The notes: a model not told the origin generated them from the letters alone. Shown: positions 43,009-51,133, numbered from the stretch's first letter. The stretch is 64,000 bases of DNA from Caldanaerobacter subterraneus (GCF_004345675.1 NZ_SLWU01000003.1:1-64000), one strand, 5' to 3'. Numbers and translations: made by a program.

Positions 43009-43755
43009 TTACAATTCCTCCTTTAAAATCCTTTTTAAATTCTCAAGGCTTATTCTTGCACTCTCAAGAGGGGACCTTTTGCACTCATCCTGCTCAACAA
43101 TCAGCCACTCCACACCATTTTCTTCTGCAACTTTTACTATCTTTTTAAAGTTGATTATTCCATTCCCTATCTCTGTATTGCTCCTATCCTTTCCATCCAT
43201 ATCTTTTAAATGAATGAGAGGAAGCCTTCCAGAAAATTTCTTTAAATATTCGAGAGGGTCTACTCCAGCGTATTTTACCCAGTAGACATCAATTTCTGCT
43301 TTCACTGACTCTTTATCCGTATTCTTAAAAAGTATATCAAGGCCGTATTCTCCATCATAAATTTCAAATTCATGGGCGTGATTGTGATAGCAGAAAATAA
43401 GCCCTTTTTCTTTGCACCTTTCCCCTACTTCATTGAAAAACTTTGCCATCTCAATATAGTCCTCTTTTGATTTATAGGGAACGCCGGGACACACTATATA
43501 CCTGTTCCCTATTTCAAGGCTATACTCTAAAACTCCGTTTAAATCCTTCTTCAGTAACTCTATACCCACATGCGACCCGGCTGCCTTAAGACCAGTCCTA
43601 TCTAAAACCTTTTTAAGTTCGCTTGCCTTTAATCCGCCATATCCTGCAAATTCTACACCTTCATATCCCATCTCTGCCACTTTTTCAAGAGTGCCTGTAA
43701 AGTCTTTCTGTGCTTCTTCCCTAACAGTATAAAGCTGAAGCGCAATAGGTAGCAT
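43009..43755 (-). CDS. Xylose-isomerase-fold sugar epimerase (2 of 2)
   Basis: A 248-residue TIM barrel, shorter than its neighbour. Motifs: LIFCYHNHAHEFE (about 118-130), VKAEIDVYWVKYAGVD (about 150), LIHLKDMDG (about 183) and a closing WLIVEQDECKRSP. The Asp-x-x-W and His/Glu residues suit a divalent-metal site. Such short members are often found beside Gfo/Idh dehydrogenases, as here, in pathways where a sugar is oxidised to a keto form, isomerised or cleaved, and reduced again. The start has only a weak AAGGGGGAAG ribosome site 7 bases upstream. Confidence 0.8.
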   Translation of the reverse strand: MLPIALQLYTVREEAQKDFTGTLEKVAEMGYEGVEFAGYGGLKASELKKVLDRTGLKAAGSHVGIELLKKDLNGVLEYSLEIGNRYIVCPGVPYKSKEDYIEMAKFFNEVGERCKEKGLIFCYHNHAHEFEIYDGEYGLDILFKNTDKESVKAEIDVYWVKYAGVDPLEYLKKFSGRLPLIHLKDMDGKDRSNTEIGNGIINFKKIVKVAEENGVEWLIVEQDECKRSPLESARISLENLKRILKEEL

Positions 43756-43768
43756 CCTAACTTCCCCC

Positions 43769-44815
43769 TTAAAGAACTATTTCAACTCCCTTTTCAGCGG
43801 ACAGATACGCCGCATCTATTATTTCCATAAGTTTTGCTCCCTCTTCCGCTGAAGCCAAAGGTTCTTTACCTTCTTTTATGCAGTTTACAAAGTGTTCAAA
43901 CTCGTCTAAAGGCTTCTTGGGATAGTTTGTATTTGGTATTATGTCCACTAAAGTATTCACAACTTCTGAAAATACCTTTATCTGACCATTTTTGAACCAT
44001 ATACCGCCTTTATCTCCTAAAATTTCATAGTAGTTGTAATCTCCCTCAATATTGGAGGCCCAGCTAAATTCAAAGTCAATTGTAGTACCATTTTTAAGTC
44101 TTATAAATCCCACTGCCATATCCTCTACATTGTAAATGCCATTGCCTGATTTTGCTTCACTCCATCCATTCCAGCTAGTACTATTTGAAAATTTAGAGTA
44201 GGTAGCTGCTGAAACGGACTTAACCTCCGGATAATCCATAAAATACATGACCAGGTCAATAAAATGCACGCCCAAATCTATCAAAGGCCCTCCTCCAGAT
44301 AATTTTTTTGTGGTAAACCATCCACCTTTACCCGGAATGCCTCTTCTCCTCCTCCATCCCGTCTTTACATGGTATATTTCTCCAAGATAGCCTTCTTCTA
44401 TGTACTTTTTTACAAAGTAAGATTCGTTTGTAAATCTGTTATTTAATCCCACCATAAATTTTGTCTTGTATTTATTCTTCGCTTCAATTACTTTGTGGGC
44501 CTCTTTGGCATTTAAAGTCATGGGCTTTTCGCAGTGGATGTGAATTCCCTTCTCCATCGCTTTTATAGAAATAGGGGCATGCAAATAATTAGGAGTACAT
44601 ATGCTAATTAGATCAAGTTTTTCTTTTTCAAACATTTCTTCATAGTTTTCGTAAACATGAGGAATACTGTACTTCTCTGCCAGCCTCTTAGCCGCCCCAA
44701 CATCCGGGTCAGATATGGCTACAATTTCAACATCTTTTAATCTTGAATAACCGAGTAGGTGCTTGTAATCAGCAACTGCACCTGCACCGACACATGCGTA
44801 TCTGAGTTTTTTCAT
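43769..44815 (-). CDS. Gfo/Idh/MocA sugar dehydrogenase (1 of 2)
   Basis: A 348-residue NAD(P)-dependent oxidoreductase: cofactor motif CVGAGAVADYKHLLGYSRL (9-27), catalytic Lys in HCEKPMTLNAKEA (about 97) and GGGPLIDLGVHFIDLVMYFM with Asp/His near 175-185. The region GWRRRRGIPGKGGWFTTKK between them matches its neighbour (AVRRRAVPTWGVF), so the two dehydrogenases are related and may form the two redox steps of one pathway. It is third after the LacI regulator, 13 bases behind the other dehydrogenase. Substrate unknown. Confidence 0.85.
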   Translation of the reverse strand: MKKLRYACVGAGAVADYKHLLGYSRLKDVEIVAISDPDVGAAKRLAEKYSIPHVYENYEEMFEKEKLDLISICTPNYLHAPISIKAMEKGIHIHCEKPMTLNAKEAHKVIEAKNKYKTKFMVGLNNRFTNESYFVKKYIEEGYLGEIYHVKTGWRRRRGIPGKGGWFTTKKLSGGGPLIDLGVHFIDLVMYFMDYPEVKSVSAATYSKFSNSTSWNGWSEAKSGNGIYNVEDMAVGFIRLKNGTTIDFEFSWASNIEGDYNYYEILGDKGGIWFKNGQIKVFSEVVNTLVDIIPNTNYPKKPLDEFEHFVNCIKEGKEPLASAEEGAKLMEIIDAAYLSAEKGVEIVL

Positions 44816-44828
44816 ACATAAACCTCCA

Positions 44829-45917
44829 TTACTTATTAAAGTATACAGGCTTTCCTGTCTTAGCTGATGTGTAAATAGCCTCTAATATCTCGCTTACCAC
44901 CAAAGCTTCTTCTGGCTTTACAACCGGTTCTCTGTCATTTACAATGGCATCTATCCAGGACTTGGCTTCCAGATACCCGGGGTCTTCTCCTTTCCCTTCG
45001 TAATACGCGACACCGCCTATGTCAAAAGATACTTTTGTAGTGTAAAGGCGTCCAAACCTCTCGCCATTTATGCGAAGCCCATCTCTCATATCGGCTCCGC
45101 CTTCTGTCCCGCAGAGAGTCGTCATCGCTTCCCCGACATCCAGTGTGTTCAAAGCCCAGCTGGATTCTAATATGATGGTAGCGCCATTTTCCATGACTAT
45201 AAACCCAAAGGCAGAATCTTCTACTGTGAATTTTTCAGGGTCCCATGGTCCCCATGCGTTTGCCGCGTTTGCCATCTTGCCAAGTTTGTGGTACACTGTG
45301 CCAACCACCATCCTAGGCTTGTAATTGTTCATCATCCAAAGGGTTAAATCGAGAGAATGGGTTCCTATATCGATTAGAGGACCTCCTCCCTGCTCTTCTT
45401 CATCCAAGAAAACCCCCCATGTGGGAACAGCACGGCGCCTCACTGCATATGCCTTTGCAAAATAAACTTCGCCAAGCTCTCCATTCTGGCAAATCTTATG
45501 TAAATACTGCGAATCTGGCCTGAAGCGATTCTGATACCCTATTGTAAGCTTTTTGCCTGTCTTCTTATAAGCTTCTACCATCTTTCTTGCGCCTTCTGCA
45601 GTCTTTGCCATTGGCTTTTCACACATTACATGCTTTCCGGCGTAAAGAGCATCCACAGTTATGCCTGCATGAGACTTATTCGGTGTGCAGACGTGCACTA
45701 CGTCTATAGTCTTGTCTTCTAAAAGCTTTCTGTAATCTGTGTACACTTTCGCATCGTCTGTTCCGTATTCCTTTGCTGCCTTCCTAGCCCTCTCCTCTAT
45801 GATGTCGCAAAAGGCCACCATTTCAACGTTATCAAGCTTTGCCAAAGAGGGCATGTGCTTTCCAAAAGCTATCCCTCCGCAACCAATTATTCCTACTCTC
45901 ACTTTTTCCTTGGACAT
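44829..45917 (-). CDS. Gfo/Idh/MocA sugar dehydrogenase (2 of 2)
   Basis: A 362-residue NAD(P)-dependent oxidoreductase: GIIGCGGIAFGKHMPSL (8-24), catalytic Lys in MCEKPMAKTAEGARKM (about 98), and GGGPLIDIGTHSLDLTLWMMN near 178. It is the first enzyme gene of the LacI operon and starts about 28 bases after a hairpin at the end of lacI. Four-gene sets of two Gfo/Idh proteins with two TIM-barrel isomerases are known from keto-sugar and glycoside-oxidation pathways; the exact reaction here is unknown. Confidence 0.85.
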   Translation of the reverse strand: MSKEKVRVGIIGCGGIAFGKHMPSLAKLDNVEMVAFCDIIEERARKAAKEYGTDDAKVYTDYRKLLEDKTIDVVHVCTPNKSHAGITVDALYAGKHVMCEKPMAKTAEGARKMVEAYKKTGKKLTIGYQNRFRPDSQYLHKICQNGELGEVYFAKAYAVRRRAVPTWGVFLDEEEQGGGPLIDIGTHSLDLTLWMMNNYKPRMVVGTVYHKLGKMANAANAWGPWDPEKFTVEDSAFGFIVMENGATIILESSWALNTLDVGEAMTTLCGTEGGADMRDGLRINGERFGRLYTTKVSFDIGGVAYYEGKGEDPGYLEAKSWIDAIVNDREPVVKPEEALVVSEILEAIYTSAKTGKPVYFNK

Positions 45918-45946
45918 TTTTCTTCCTCCCTTTGCTGTTTATTTTG

Positions 45947-45970
45947 AAAATTGCCTCAAAGGGCAATTTT
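45947..45970 (-). terminator. Hairpin overlapping the lacI stop codon
   Basis: AAAATTGCC (45947-45955) and GGCAATTTT (45962-45970) form a perfect 9-bp stem. The minus strand continues only CAAAATAAAC, so termination is likely partial. No promoter is visible in the short gap to the next gene, so the enzymes are probably expressed by read-through. Confidence 0.6.
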
Positions 45971-46965
45971 TAATACTTGACTGTTGACTCTCTTATAACA
46001 AGCTCGTGCTCCAGAAAAATTCTCTGCGGATCTTCCAGTTCCCCTTCAATATGCTTTAAGAGGACTTCCATCGCGATACATCCCAAATCGTATTTGGGCT
46101 GAGATACCGTGGTAAGGGCCGGGTCGTACATGGAGGCAAAGCTTATATCGTCAAATCCTACAACTGCTACATCTTCTGGAACCTTAAATCCCTCTTCTTT
46201 TAAAGCCTTTATAGCTCCGATGGCCATTATGTCAGAAATTGCAAATATGGCAGTAGGCTTTTCTTCTAAAGATAAAAGCTGTCTGGCCGCTCTCATCCCG
46301 CTTTTAAAACTGTAATCTCCATATTTTATCAAATTTTCATCAAATTCTATATTCGCATCCTCCAGGGCCTTTCTGTATCCTGTTTCTCTTTGCCTGGTGG
46401 AAATAAAGTCGTTTTTACAGGTAATCAGTGCTATCCTCCTGAGGCCCAAATTTATAAGGTGCTTTACAGCTTTATAGGCAGCAGAAAAATTGTCTATAGA
46501 GACGTAAGATGCACCCGCTCCTTCTATGTATTCACAGCATTGAACTACAGGGTAATTTTTAGCCAGAAGAGTTAACTCGTCTTTTCCCATAACTGATGCC
46601 ATGAGGATGACTCCATCTGCCAGCTTATTTTTCAAAAGGTCCAAATACGCTTTTTCCCTCTCAGGGTCTGAATCTGTGTTGCAAAGCATTACATTGTACC
46701 CATTTTTATGAGCTACATCTTCTATTCCCTTTACAACTCTTGCATAAAAGGGGTTCGACACGTTTGGCATAAGTGCCAGTACCATTTTCGTTTTTAAGCG
46801 CCTTAAATTTCTGCCAAGAAGATTGGGATGGTAATTTAGCTCTTTTATGGCTTTCAAAACCCTCTCACGTGTTTCTTCTGACACCAAATCGCTGTTATTT
46901 AAAACTCTTGAGACTGTGGCAACAGAAACCCCTGCCCTCTTTGCAACCTCTCTTATATTAGCCAT
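45970..46965 (-). CDS. LacI-family transcriptional regulator
   Basis: A 331-residue repressor. The LacI helix-turn-helix and hinge are canonical: IREVAKRAGVSVATVSRVLN (4-23) and LGRNLRRLKT (about 54-63). The effector domain resembles RbsB/CcpA-type folds (GVILMASVMGKDEL, AIFAISDIMAIGAIKAL, VAVVGFDDISFASM). It heads the operon with two dehydrogenases and two isomerases and two near-identical operator palindromes occur in its own leader, so autoregulation is very likely. The effector is unknown; with no HPr-Ser-P contact pattern that I can confirm, I do not call it CcpA. Confidence 0.9.
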   Translation of the reverse strand: MANIREVAKRAGVSVATVSRVLNNSDLVSEETRERVLKAIKELNYHPNLLGRNLRRLKTKMVLALMPNVSNPFYARVVKGIEDVAHKNGYNVMLCNTDSDPEREKAYLDLLKNKLADGVILMASVMGKDELTLLAKNYPVVQCCEYIEGAGASYVSIDNFSAAYKAVKHLINLGLRRIALITCKNDFISTRQRETGYRKALEDANIEFDENLIKYGDYSFKSGMRAARQLLSLEEKPTAIFAISDIMAIGAIKALKEEGFKVPEDVAVVGFDDISFASMYDPALTTVSQPKYDLGCIAMEVLLKHIEGELEDPQRIFLEHELVIRESTVKY

Positions 46966-46978
46966 CGCAAGCCTCCTA

Positions 46979-46992
46979 TGTAACAGATTACA
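46979..46992. promoter_or_regulatory. LacI operator O1
   Basis: TGTAACAGATTACA, a near-perfect palindrome (arms extend to ATGTAA/TTACAT), lies directly before the lacI ribosome site. The same TGTAAC-NN-ATTACA pattern recurs at O2. Confidence 0.7.
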
Positions 46993-47034
46993 TAATATTT
47001 TTCAATAAATTTCAACCATCTTTTCTGCAATTTT

Positions 47035-47048
47035 TGTAACGCATTACA
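47035..47048. promoter_or_regulatory. LacI operator O2
   Basis: TGTAACGCATTACA matches O1 at 12 of 14 positions, with a central CG-type core. The O1 and O2 starts are 56 bases apart, so the promoter lies between them and a repression loop is possible. Confidence 0.7.
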
Positions 47049-47093
47049 TTAACTATTATACCACTAAATTTTAAAAAATCAATAATTAAAAAA

Positions 47094-47114
47094 GCCCAAC
47101 CTAAAAGGTCAGGC
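47094..47114 (-). terminator. Terminator of the small coiled-coil gene pair
   Basis: On the minus strand GCCTGACCT and AGGTTGGGC pair around TTT and TTTTTTAATT follows, right after the stop at 47118. Confidence 0.8.
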
Positions 47115-47117
47115 AAT

Positions 47118-47453
47118 TCACTCTAAGGATTTTATTTCTTCCTCCAAAGCCTGAATTTTAGCTTTAAGATATTCTAACTGGTTCAAAGCCTCTTCTTTCT
47201 GTTTGGTTATACTGCCTTTTTGCGCAGTCTGATTTAATTCTTCTATTTTTTTCTTAATCGCTTCGGTTATTTTTTGTTTATTTTCATCAAAAAATTTGAC
47301 CGCTTTATTTATGGCATCCTGCATTTCTTTTAAGCTTTTCTCCAATGAGGGCTTTATATTCTCTTTAGCCTTGGGGTAAAACATCATGCCTAAAGCCGCT
47401 GCAACAGCCCCCCAGTAAAATTTTCTGGAGGAAAGAAATTTTAAAATAGCCAT
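47118..47453 (-). CDS. Small membrane-anchored coiled-coil protein, unknown function
   Basis: A 111-residue protein starting at MAILKF (47453), since AAAGGAGGAAAG is ten bases upstream. A short hydrophobic segment (FYWGAVAAALGMMFYP, about 11-26) is followed by a charged helical tail of about 80 residues rich in Lys, Glu and Gln (EKSLKEMQDAINKAVKFFDENKQKITEAIKKKIEEL, then LEYLKAKIQALEEEIKSLE). It looks like a YtxH-type or tail-exposed coiled coil, but I cannot assign it. It is the second of two small genes that share a transcript and end at a clear terminator. Confidence 0.7.
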   Translation of the reverse strand: MAILKFLSSRKFYWGAVAAALGMMFYPKAKENIKPSLEKSLKEMQDAINKAVKFFDENKQKITEAIKKKIEELNQTAQKGSITKQKEEALNQLEYLKAKIQALEEEIKSLE

Positions 47454-47520
47454 ATTTATCTTTCCTCCTTTCTTTAGCTCATTAATATTTTGCCCCCGTT
47501 TTTTGATAAAATTTAATGTG

Positions 47521-47748
47521 TTATTTGCCAAAAATCATAACTTTTGTTATAGCTTTATACAAGTCCTTTGCATTGTATTTTTCACTAATCTTAGAAAAAT
47601 ATTGCAAAAATTCTCCTATGGTATTCTGCCACAAGGCCACTATCTGGTCTTTTTTGGATGGGTCTTTCTTGTATTCTTTAAAAGAAAGCTCTATAGCGTA
47701 TTTTAAGGCATCGACTGCCTTCTGAAATTCTTTTTTTATGTCATCCAT
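47521..47748 (-). CDS. Small helical protein, unknown function
   Basis: A 75-residue, highly charged protein predicted all-helical (MDDIKKEFQKAVDALKYAIELSFKEYKKD, then DQIVALWQNTIGEFLQYFSK). I start at 47748, because GGAGGGAGATTA precedes it directly; the frame is open 14 codons further up. It has no recognisable domain. It precedes the membrane-anchored coiled-coil gene by 67 bases, and the paired small helical proteins could interact. Amphipathic repeats of this kind also occur in phasin-like surface-binding proteins, but that is only a resemblance. Confidence 0.65.
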   Translation of the reverse strand: MDDIKKEFQKAVDALKYAIELSFKEYKKDPSKKDQIVALWQNTIGEFLQYFSKISEKYNAKDLYKAITKVMIFGK

Positions 47749-47827
47749 TAATCTCCCTCCAAAATTTAAAGAAGTATAATCTAAAGACAATATATGAAAA
47801 GAAGCTCAATATTGTCACAAAAAAAGA

Positions 47828-47848
47828 AAAAGGCAGAACATGCCTTTT
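47828..47848 (-). terminator. Terminator after amrS
   Basis: AAAAGGCA (47828-47835) pairs with TGCCTTTT (47841-47848) around GTTCT/AGAAC, and the minus strand continues TCTTTTTTTG. Confidence 0.82.
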
Positions 47849-47851
47849 CAC

Positions 47852-48838
47852 CTATACAACTACATTTATGACACTTCCGCATTTACTGCACCTATTGCCG
47901 TCAAGCCCTTTTATTTTTGCATAAAATCCATGCCTTTCAATGAGAAGATTGCTACAATAAGGGCAATAGGTGTTGCTGTCAATTCCTAAAACATTTCCCA
48001 CATACACAAAATTTAGATATTCCTTTGCAATATCCCTCGCTTTCTCCAGAGTTGATATGGGAGTAGGGGGCTTAGTCAGCTTGTAGTGAGGAAAATATCT
48101 GGAAAAATGTAAAGGAATATTTTTATCAATTTGGGAAAGCCATTTAGACAAATTCCTTATCTCCTCTTCACTGTCATTTAAATCCGTCACAATCAAATTC
48201 GTAATTTCTACATGACTGTGTTTTGAGGCTTCCTCCACTGTTTTTAGTACAGGATCTAATCTCCCACCTACTATTTTTTTGTAAAAATCTTCTGTAAAGG
48301 CTTTTACATCTATATTCATCGCGTCGACATATGGAAGCAAATTTTTTAAAGGTTCAGGGTTTATATATCCATTTGTCACGAGAACTGTCTTCAGCCCTTG
48401 CTTTTTCGCCTCTTGCAAGCCTTCATATACGTATTCATACCATATGAGAGGCTCATTATAAGTAAAAGCTATACCTATGTTGTGCCTCTGCCTCTTTGCG
48501 TGGAGTATGAGGTCTTGAGGCGAGATAAAGTCCCCCTCCCACTTTTGATGAGCAATTTCCCAATTTTGACAAAACTTGCATTTTAAATTGCAGCCGTAAG
48601 TACCTACAGAAAAGATGTAAGTGCCAGGATAAAAATGATAAAGGGGCTTTTTCTCTATAGGGTCCAAGGCAATAGAAGTTATCACTCCGTAATTTTCTGA
48701 AAAAAGTCTGCCACCTACGTTTTTTCTGACCCCGCATATACCGTATCGCCCTTCAGTGATATAGCAGTTGTGAGGGCATAGCCGGCACCTAATGGCATTA
48801 TTTTCTAATTTTTCATAAAACATGGCTTCTTTTAGCAT
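47852..48838 (-). CDS. amrS: AmmeMemoRadiSam system radical SAM enzyme
   Basis: A 328-residue radical SAM protein of the AmrS type. N-terminal Cys-rich part CRLCPHNCYITEGRYGICGVR (about 18-38), then the iron-sulfur cluster motif CNLKCKFC (about 82-89) with the following GxxGE-type stretch GIAFTYNEP (about 118), and a C-terminal zinc-like pair CPYCS and CSKCG. The three-protein AmmeMemoRadiSam set is conserved in archaea and anaerobes, but I know of no firmly established reaction. It begins at the base after the stop of the fused partner gene, so the two are co-translated. Confidence 0.9.
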   Translation of the reverse strand: MLKEAMFYEKLENNAIRCRLCPHNCYITEGRYGICGVRKNVGGRLFSENYGVITSIALDPIEKKPLYHFYPGTYIFSVGTYGCNLKCKFCQNWEIAHQKWEGDFISPQDLILHAKRQRHNIGIAFTYNEPLIWYEYVYEGLQEAKKQGLKTVLVTNGYINPEPLKNLLPYVDAMNIDVKAFTEDFYKKIVGGRLDPVLKTVEEASKHSHVEITNLIVTDLNDSEEEIRNLSKWLSQIDKNIPLHFSRYFPHYKLTKPPTPISTLEKARDIAKEYLNFVYVGNVLGIDSNTYCPYCSNLLIERHGFYAKIKGLDGNRCSKCGSVINVVV

Positions 48839-50227
48839 TTAAAACACCCTTTGTTCGTGCCTTTCAACTTCAAACTTCTCAATTGTGTAGTCTTCATCGG
48901 GCCTAATCCCAGCTTTTCTCAAAGCAATGGAAAGCTGCTCCTCCACAGTGTCCACTCCCTCTATATCAGGCAGTAAAAGTCCTGCCCTAAATCCTTTTCT
49001 CACAATAACTCCATATCTTTTGGGGTCAAGCTCATCTTTTGATTTCACAGGCTGCGTAGGCATTAATACATCGACAGAATATTCGATTTCGGGAAGCTCT
49101 TCCTCTCTAACCGGGGGAAAACGGGGGTCTTCAAAACCTGCACTTATAGCGTTTCTTATTATCTCTTCAGCTACGTTTTTCTTCTGCGGAACTACTGTTC
49201 CTATACAGCCTCTAAGCTCTCCCTTTTTGTGAAGGGTCACAAAAACTCCCGCTTTTCTTCTGTACATTTCCTCAGGAAGCCCTTCGGGGACAGGCATGGG
49301 ACGCCTGTATTTCACATAGTATTCAAGGCTTTCCTTAGCAAGTTTCACATAAGGGTCTTCTTCTATTGTAGAAAATCTTTCAAGTAAACTTGTGCTTTTA
49401 TAGCCTGTTACATCAAATTTTGCAACACCATACCCGACTCCAAAAGGACCTTCGTGGGAAAGAACTTTAGCATTGACTTCATATCCATCCAAGACTCCCA
49501 GCATTACGCAGACAGATCTAAAACCACATTCGGCAGCTTCTTCTATCAAATCCTTATCCATTCTTATTACTTCTTCTACTTTCATCTCTGAAAGCAATTG
49601 TAAAAGGGTCTTGTCAAAAACTTCTCCTTTTGGAGTGTAACCATTTGGGCTGTTTGGCGTCAGTTTATGGGATAAGTCACCACTTGCTATGAAGACTACC
49701 CTTCTATCCGATTTATTTATTGCATCTTTGATTGCAACGCCAAACTCATAAAGCTTTTCAAAAGGCAAAAAGCCATAAGACATGTGGATTAATTTGAAAT
49801 CAGGGTAATGTTTGGTAACAAAGTATAAAGGTACAATTGTCCCGTGGTCAAGTTTTTTGGGAAGTACGTATTTTTTTATCAGTTCCTCACTTACTTCTGC
49901 TATTGGTATGTTCCTTTTCTTCGTCTCTTCCATTATTTCTCTTGCCAGGTCTAAATCATTTTCAAATTTAAATTTTACTTCTCTTGCGCCAAATTGAGAT
50001 AAATCTCCTTCTAGAGAAGGTAATGTAGTTATTGAAACAGCATCTTTAAATACATAGCCATGGGGTGTTATCACTATCACCGTGTCCGGCCGCTTTTGTT
50101 TTATTTCTTGGGAAATATTTTCAAGAGAGTCAATTGTCTTTTGTATTTTTCTTTCTTCTCCGCGCCCTACCTCGTGCACAATTATAGGAGGATGAGGCAT
50201 CAGGTAACAACCCACCAGTTCTCCCAT
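48839..50227 (-). CDS. AmmeMemoRadiSam fusion protein: Memo/LigB-like plus AMMECR1
   Basis: A 462-residue two-domain protein. The N-terminal part (about 1-270) is a Memo/LigB-like dioxygenase-fold domain ([15 protein letters not shown] near 9; [11 protein letters not shown] near 52; [12 protein letters not shown] near 176) with His and Asp residues suited to a metal site. The C-terminal part (about 285-460) is AMMECR1 ([49 protein letters not shown]). In many genomes these are separate genes; here they are fused and followed at once by amrS. I start at the ATG 50227, six bases after AGAGGTG. Upstream lies one of two 78-bp repeats. Confidence 0.88.
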
Positions 50228-50232
50228 ATTTA

Positions 50233-50310
50233 ACACCTCTTTGATATTCTCTATAATTGATTATACCACAATAATAAAAGCCTCATCCCATTTATTTGAG
50301 ATGAAGCTTT
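50233..50310. repeat. 78-bp perfect direct repeat, copy 1
   Basis: Identical over 78 bases to 51008-51085. On the minus strand it contains a terminator-like hairpin (AGCTTCATC/GATGAGGCT then TTTTATT), a TATAAT and an AGAGGTG ribosome site, i.e. a complete intergenic control segment for the AmmeMemo gene. Confidence 0.95.
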
Positions 50311-50314
50311 ATAG

Positions 50315-50635
50315 CTATACAACCTTAATCCCCTTAGTTACAATTTCTTTTACATAAGGATTAGAAACATCAAAATCCACTGTTCTAAAAGGGTGTGGTT
50401 CAATACGCATATCAATCTTTCTCCTCAGCCTCATTAGTCTAAACGTATCTTCAATCATATCTCCTGTAAAGTCATCACTAACTATAGCAATATCTATATC
50501 ACTGTTTTCATCATATTTCCCTCTTGCATAAGAACCAAATAAATAAGCATTTTTGACATTTATTTCTTTTTTCACTAAGTCAATGTATTCTTTTACTAAT
50601 TTTTGTATCATTTTTCTATCAACATCAGTATCCAT
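50315..50635 (-). CDS. MNT-type nucleotidyltransferase, antitoxin of HEPN/MNT pair
   Basis: A 106-residue minimal nucleotidyltransferase. The pol-beta motif GSYARGKYDENSDIDIAIV (about 34-52) has the Gly-Ser and the two catalytic Asp (Asp-x-Asp), and a third acidic residue lies in RIEPHPFRTVDFD. In known HEPN/MNT modules the MNT protein neutralises its HEPN ribonuclease, in studied cases by attaching AMP to it. Here the gene overlaps the HEPN end by 28 bases and has its own GGAGTTGAGAGA ribosome site. The pair is bounded by the 78-bp direct repeats, so it is a discrete cassette. Confidence 0.85.
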   Translation of the reverse strand: MDTDVDRKMIQKLVKEYIDLVKKEINVKNAYLFGSYARGKYDENSDIDIAIVSDDFTGDMIEDTFRLMRLRRKIDMRIEPHPFRTVDFDVSNPYVKEIVTKGIKVV

Positions 50636-51000
50636 TCTCTCAACTCCTTTACGACATTAATAATTGACGCTGTAAATTCAGGAGTACATTTTTTATAAAA
50701 AGTTTGCTTATAATCAGGATATCTAGCAGTTATGTTAAAGGTAGTAAGTAAATCAAAATAATCTCTCGTTTGTTCAGTTAAAGAAATCCCAATTTTTTCA
50801 GCTATTCTCAATAAATCATGTGTCCTTGGTACATCGGGACCTATATTTTTAACATACAATGCTTTTAGCAATTTTTCAATTACTAAATGCCCCATAAAAA
50901 GGCTCCAATGATAATCTTTACTTTCATATAAATGAAGCATAGTATTGTAATCTTTCTCAGCTGTTTCAAGCCAAAATTTTACCAATTCATCTTTTTCCAA
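50608..51000 (-). CDS. HEPN-domain protein, toxin-like partner
   Basis: A HEPN protein of about 130 residues (KFWLETAEKDYNTMLHLYESKDYHWSLFMGHLVIEKLLKALYV at about 6-50; RTHDLLRIAEKIG near 60). The start is uncertain: I chose TTG at 51000, eight bases after GAGGTG. A GTG at 51009 in the same frame would overlap that ribosome site. The usual RNase motif Arg-x4-6-His is not clear: RTHD in the right helix has only one residue between Arg and His, so RNase activity is doubtful. It precedes the MNT gene and shares its transcript. Confidence 0.78.
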   Translation of the reverse strand: MEKDELVKFWLETAEKDYNTMLHLYESKDYHWSLFMGHLVIEKLLKALYVKNIGPDVPRTHDLLRIAEKIGISLTEQTRDYFDLLTTFNITARYPDYKQTFYKKCTPEFTASIINVVKELREWILMLIEK

Positions 51001-51007
51001 TTTTGAC

Positions 51008-51085
51008 ACACCTCTTTGATATTCTCTATAATTGATTATACCACAATAATAAAAGCCTCATCCCATTTATTTGAGATGAAGCTTT
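51008..51085. repeat. 78-bp perfect direct repeat, copy 2
   Basis: Identical to 50233-50310. It abuts the HEPN start, providing its promoter (TATAAT) and ribosome site, while its hairpin end would terminate transcription from upstream. Confidence 0.95.
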
Positions 51086-51133
51086 CATATGAGAATAAGA
51101 ACTTCTTGTAGAGATTTGCTAAAATGTAAATCA

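Noticed and set aside
45970-46965. The LacI-type regulator as CcpA
   Set aside because: Family resemblance only; it is encoded in a specific catabolic operon and has its own palindromic operators unlike cre sites.
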